From Actinomycetota bacterium (lineage in GTDB: Bacteria > Actinomycetota > Humimicrobiia > Humimicrobiales > Humimicrobiaceae), in contig JAMCQQ010000266.1 in the NCBI GenBank assembly GCA_023379515.1, positions 1 to 5,085 of the forward strand: DNA of 5,085 bases. The letters are read 5' to 3'. Positions 4,943 through 5,085 of this stretch are shown here, one piece after another (the stretch's first letter is position 1; every line of letters begins with the position of its first letter). Position numbers and translations under genes: made by a program. The notes below the pieces were generated by a model. It worked only from the letters and a program-made list of their open reading frames with translations, was not told the DNA's origin and made no database searches.

Positions 4943-5085
4943 GAGATTTTAAAAATAAGGAAGCATCTAAAATTTCGTGATAGCAATAAAGGAAAATTTT
5001 AAGAGCCATGATGGGTATTTCAAAAACACGCAGGCTTTTCCCCGGCGAGTAAAAGCCAGCTCAGTTTCAGGCTTCGCTCTCCTCC
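4943..5085. other. Non-coding right edge with no supported gene
   Basis: Apart from the hairpin, I see no gene here. Short frames on both strands are closed by stops, and none has a convincing ribosome-binding site or a recognisable protein. From about 5010 onward the DNA is visibly richer in G and C than the rest of the window, which hints at a different origin or at a repeat. Confidence 0.5.
5033..5057. repeat. Hairpin in the GC-richer right-edge segment
   Basis: GGCTTTT (5033-5039) and AAAAGCC (5051-5057) form a perfect 7-bp stem around an 11-nt, C/G-rich loop. Read on the minus strand it is followed about 5 nt later by a run of five Ts, so it might be a weak terminator of a gene beyond the right edge. 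It could equally be part of a dispersed repeat. Confidence 0.4.

Noticed and set aside
5008..5052. Plus-strand micro-ORF of 14 codons starting ATGATGGGT
   Set aside because: It has no good ribosome-binding site at proper spacing, ends inside the hairpin region, and has no recognisable product.

Overview
The window is AT-rich bacterial DNA carrying six protein genes, all on the minus strand, so transcription runs from high to low coordinates. The gene content is that of a chromosome, probably of an anaerobe with low-GC, Shine-Dalgarno-led genes. A clostridial (Peptococcaceae-like) or deep-branching anaerobic lineage would fit, but nothing here fixes the taxonomy. No rRNA, tRNA, CRISPR array or insertion sequence was seen.

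The right-hand block (about 4220-4942, continuing into 3261-4217) is a compact three-gene cassette. A near-consensus sigma70-type promoter (TTGACA, 17 bp, TATATT) precedes a cluster of repeated and inverted TCTGA/TTCAG motifs that looks like an operator. The first gene is a small AbrB/SpoVT-type protein with a vicinal CysCys near its N-terminus. It is followed by a small thioredoxin-fold, ArsD-like protein that also has a vicinal CysCys, and then by a single-domain ArsA/GET3-family ATPase with a conserved cysteine. The arrangement suggests a metal- or metalloid-sensing and handling module. No membrane pump is visible, and the cargo is unknown.

The left-hand block (1-3163) is a second probable operon. 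It encodes a group I (IscS/NifS-type) cysteine desulfurase, a MIP18/DUF59 (SufT/PaaD-like) Fe-S assembly factor 17 bp downstream, and a glutamine-dependent NAD+ synthetase that runs off the left edge. It combines sulfur mobilisation, Fe-S carrier function and the last step of NAD biosynthesis. A candidate extended -10 promoter lies in the 180-190 bp gap between the blocks. No convincing terminator separates the blocks, so read-through from the cassette is possible.

The strongest oddity is nadE. Its reading frame is intact from a stop at 1530-1532 to the window edge but has no ATG, GTG or TTG before the catalytic glutamate. The only well-placed initiator is an ATA codon 8 nt after AAAGGA, and a 10-bp inverted repeat holds that ribosome-binding site in its loop. 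The apparent GTG starts of two other genes (3081 and 4868) are better read as part of AGGTGA ribosome-binding sites for starts three codons further in. The last ~75 bases at the right edge are more GC-rich, contain a hairpin and hold no recognisable gene.
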